In this document: in pieces, positions 52,254 through 52,565 of the stretch | Layout of the letters: each line of letters begins with the position of its first letter | Numbering within the stretch: the first letter of the stretch is position 1 | Assembly (NCBI GenBank): GCA_031290205.1 | Contig: JAITNZ010000098.1 | Location: forward strand, 1-52,565 | Origin: Spirochaetaceae bacterium | Lineage (GTDB): Bacteria > Spirochaetota > Spirochaetia > Treponematales > Breznakiellaceae | Reading direction: 5' to 3' | Length of the DNA stretch: 52,565 bases | Made by a program: the position numbers and the translations under genes | Notes under the pieces: model-generated | The model's input: the letters and a program-made list of their open reading frames with translations, nothing else | Databases searched by the model: none | Told to the model about the DNA's origin: nothing

Positions 52254-52334
52254 TCATAAAACCTCCTTATAAATTGCGATTTCTTTTTTAATTCGCTCGC
52301 CCTGCCAAATCTTCCCGTCCGTCCGTCTTGACAT
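52254..52334 (-). CDS. Possible 26-residue small ORF upstream of rseP
   Basis: ATG 52334 lies 7 nt after GGGGAGG and opens a 26-codon frame (MSRRTDGKIWQGERIKKEIA...) ending at a TGA that overlaps a second start (ATGA) with AAGGAGG 4 nt upstream of it. The second frame is only 10 codons. This could be a leader peptide pair or a gene remnant. No family recognised. Confidence 0.25.
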   Translation of the reverse strand: MSRRTDGKIWQGERIKKEIAIYKEVL

Positions 52335-52435
52335 ATTTCTGCCTCCCCGCTAAAATGCACTATAATGCTGATGGGGAAAGCGCAAGACTCAAGATGGGTC
52401 ATTTTGACACACATGGGTTAATTTGCGCCACCTAA

Positions 52436-52565
<130 letters not shown>

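Overview
The window looks like a spirochaete chromosome fragment, most likely from a Treponema-like, probably host-associated lineage. This is inferred from the genes together, not from a marker RNA. The pointers are tandem BspA-like leucine-rich-repeat lipoproteins, LL-diaminopimelate aminotransferase (DapL), the MurC N-terminal motif FIGIKGTGMCALAELL, an RlpA-SPOR protein and a CheA with Ala/Pro-rich linkers. No rRNA, tRNA or CRISPR array was found. The sequence ends in 64 consecutive G, which looks like an assembly artefact at a contig edge.

Layout. 1-2.1 kb: a sulfate-binding lipoprotein and a composite intergenic repeat. 2.2-13.9 kb: a visibly AT-rich seven-gene block on the + strand. 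It has a putative vWA-like lipoprotein, a 4-TM protein, a 1646-residue protein with a tubulin/FtsZ-like N-terminus and an actin/Hsp70-like ATPase C-terminus, and four coiled-coil proteins, three of them membrane-anchored. This is the best candidate for an undescribed system. 13.9-19.5 kb: a DUF2325 gene behind a promoter with two perfect palindromic operators, a DUF362 ferredoxin, cdaA-cdaR (c-di-AMP synthesis), a DUF2225 gene and truA. 19.6-24.5 kb: three paralogous LRR lipoproteins. 25.4-32.8 kb: a sigma54 activator with an altered GAFTGA loop, then a Wadjet/MksBEF-like jetABC operon with no jetD next to it. 33-39.6 kb: rlpA, dapL, cheA and a dihydrouridine synthase. 39.7-52.2 kb: M16 peptidase, cytidylate-kinase-like protein, oxidoreductase, Rsm22-like methyltransferase, MerR regulator, der, yicC, murC, tag and rseP.

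The intergenic DNA carries two repeat families. (1) A composite element appears at about 1.3-2.0, 24.6-25.4 and 35.6-36.1 kb. It contains a MITE-like unit of about 155-175 bp with ~30-bp inverted ends, a GC hairpin, and in two copies a T-tailed hairpin with compensatory base changes. In each copy one edge carries the -35 box of the neighbouring gene. (2) Heptanucleotide tandem repeats (GGGAACA, GGGGTTT, ATACCCC, TTCACTG and variants) occur in at least eight places. At truA, tag and an oxidoreductase gene they are translated as N-terminal tails, and a recurring upstream module supplies the start codon.
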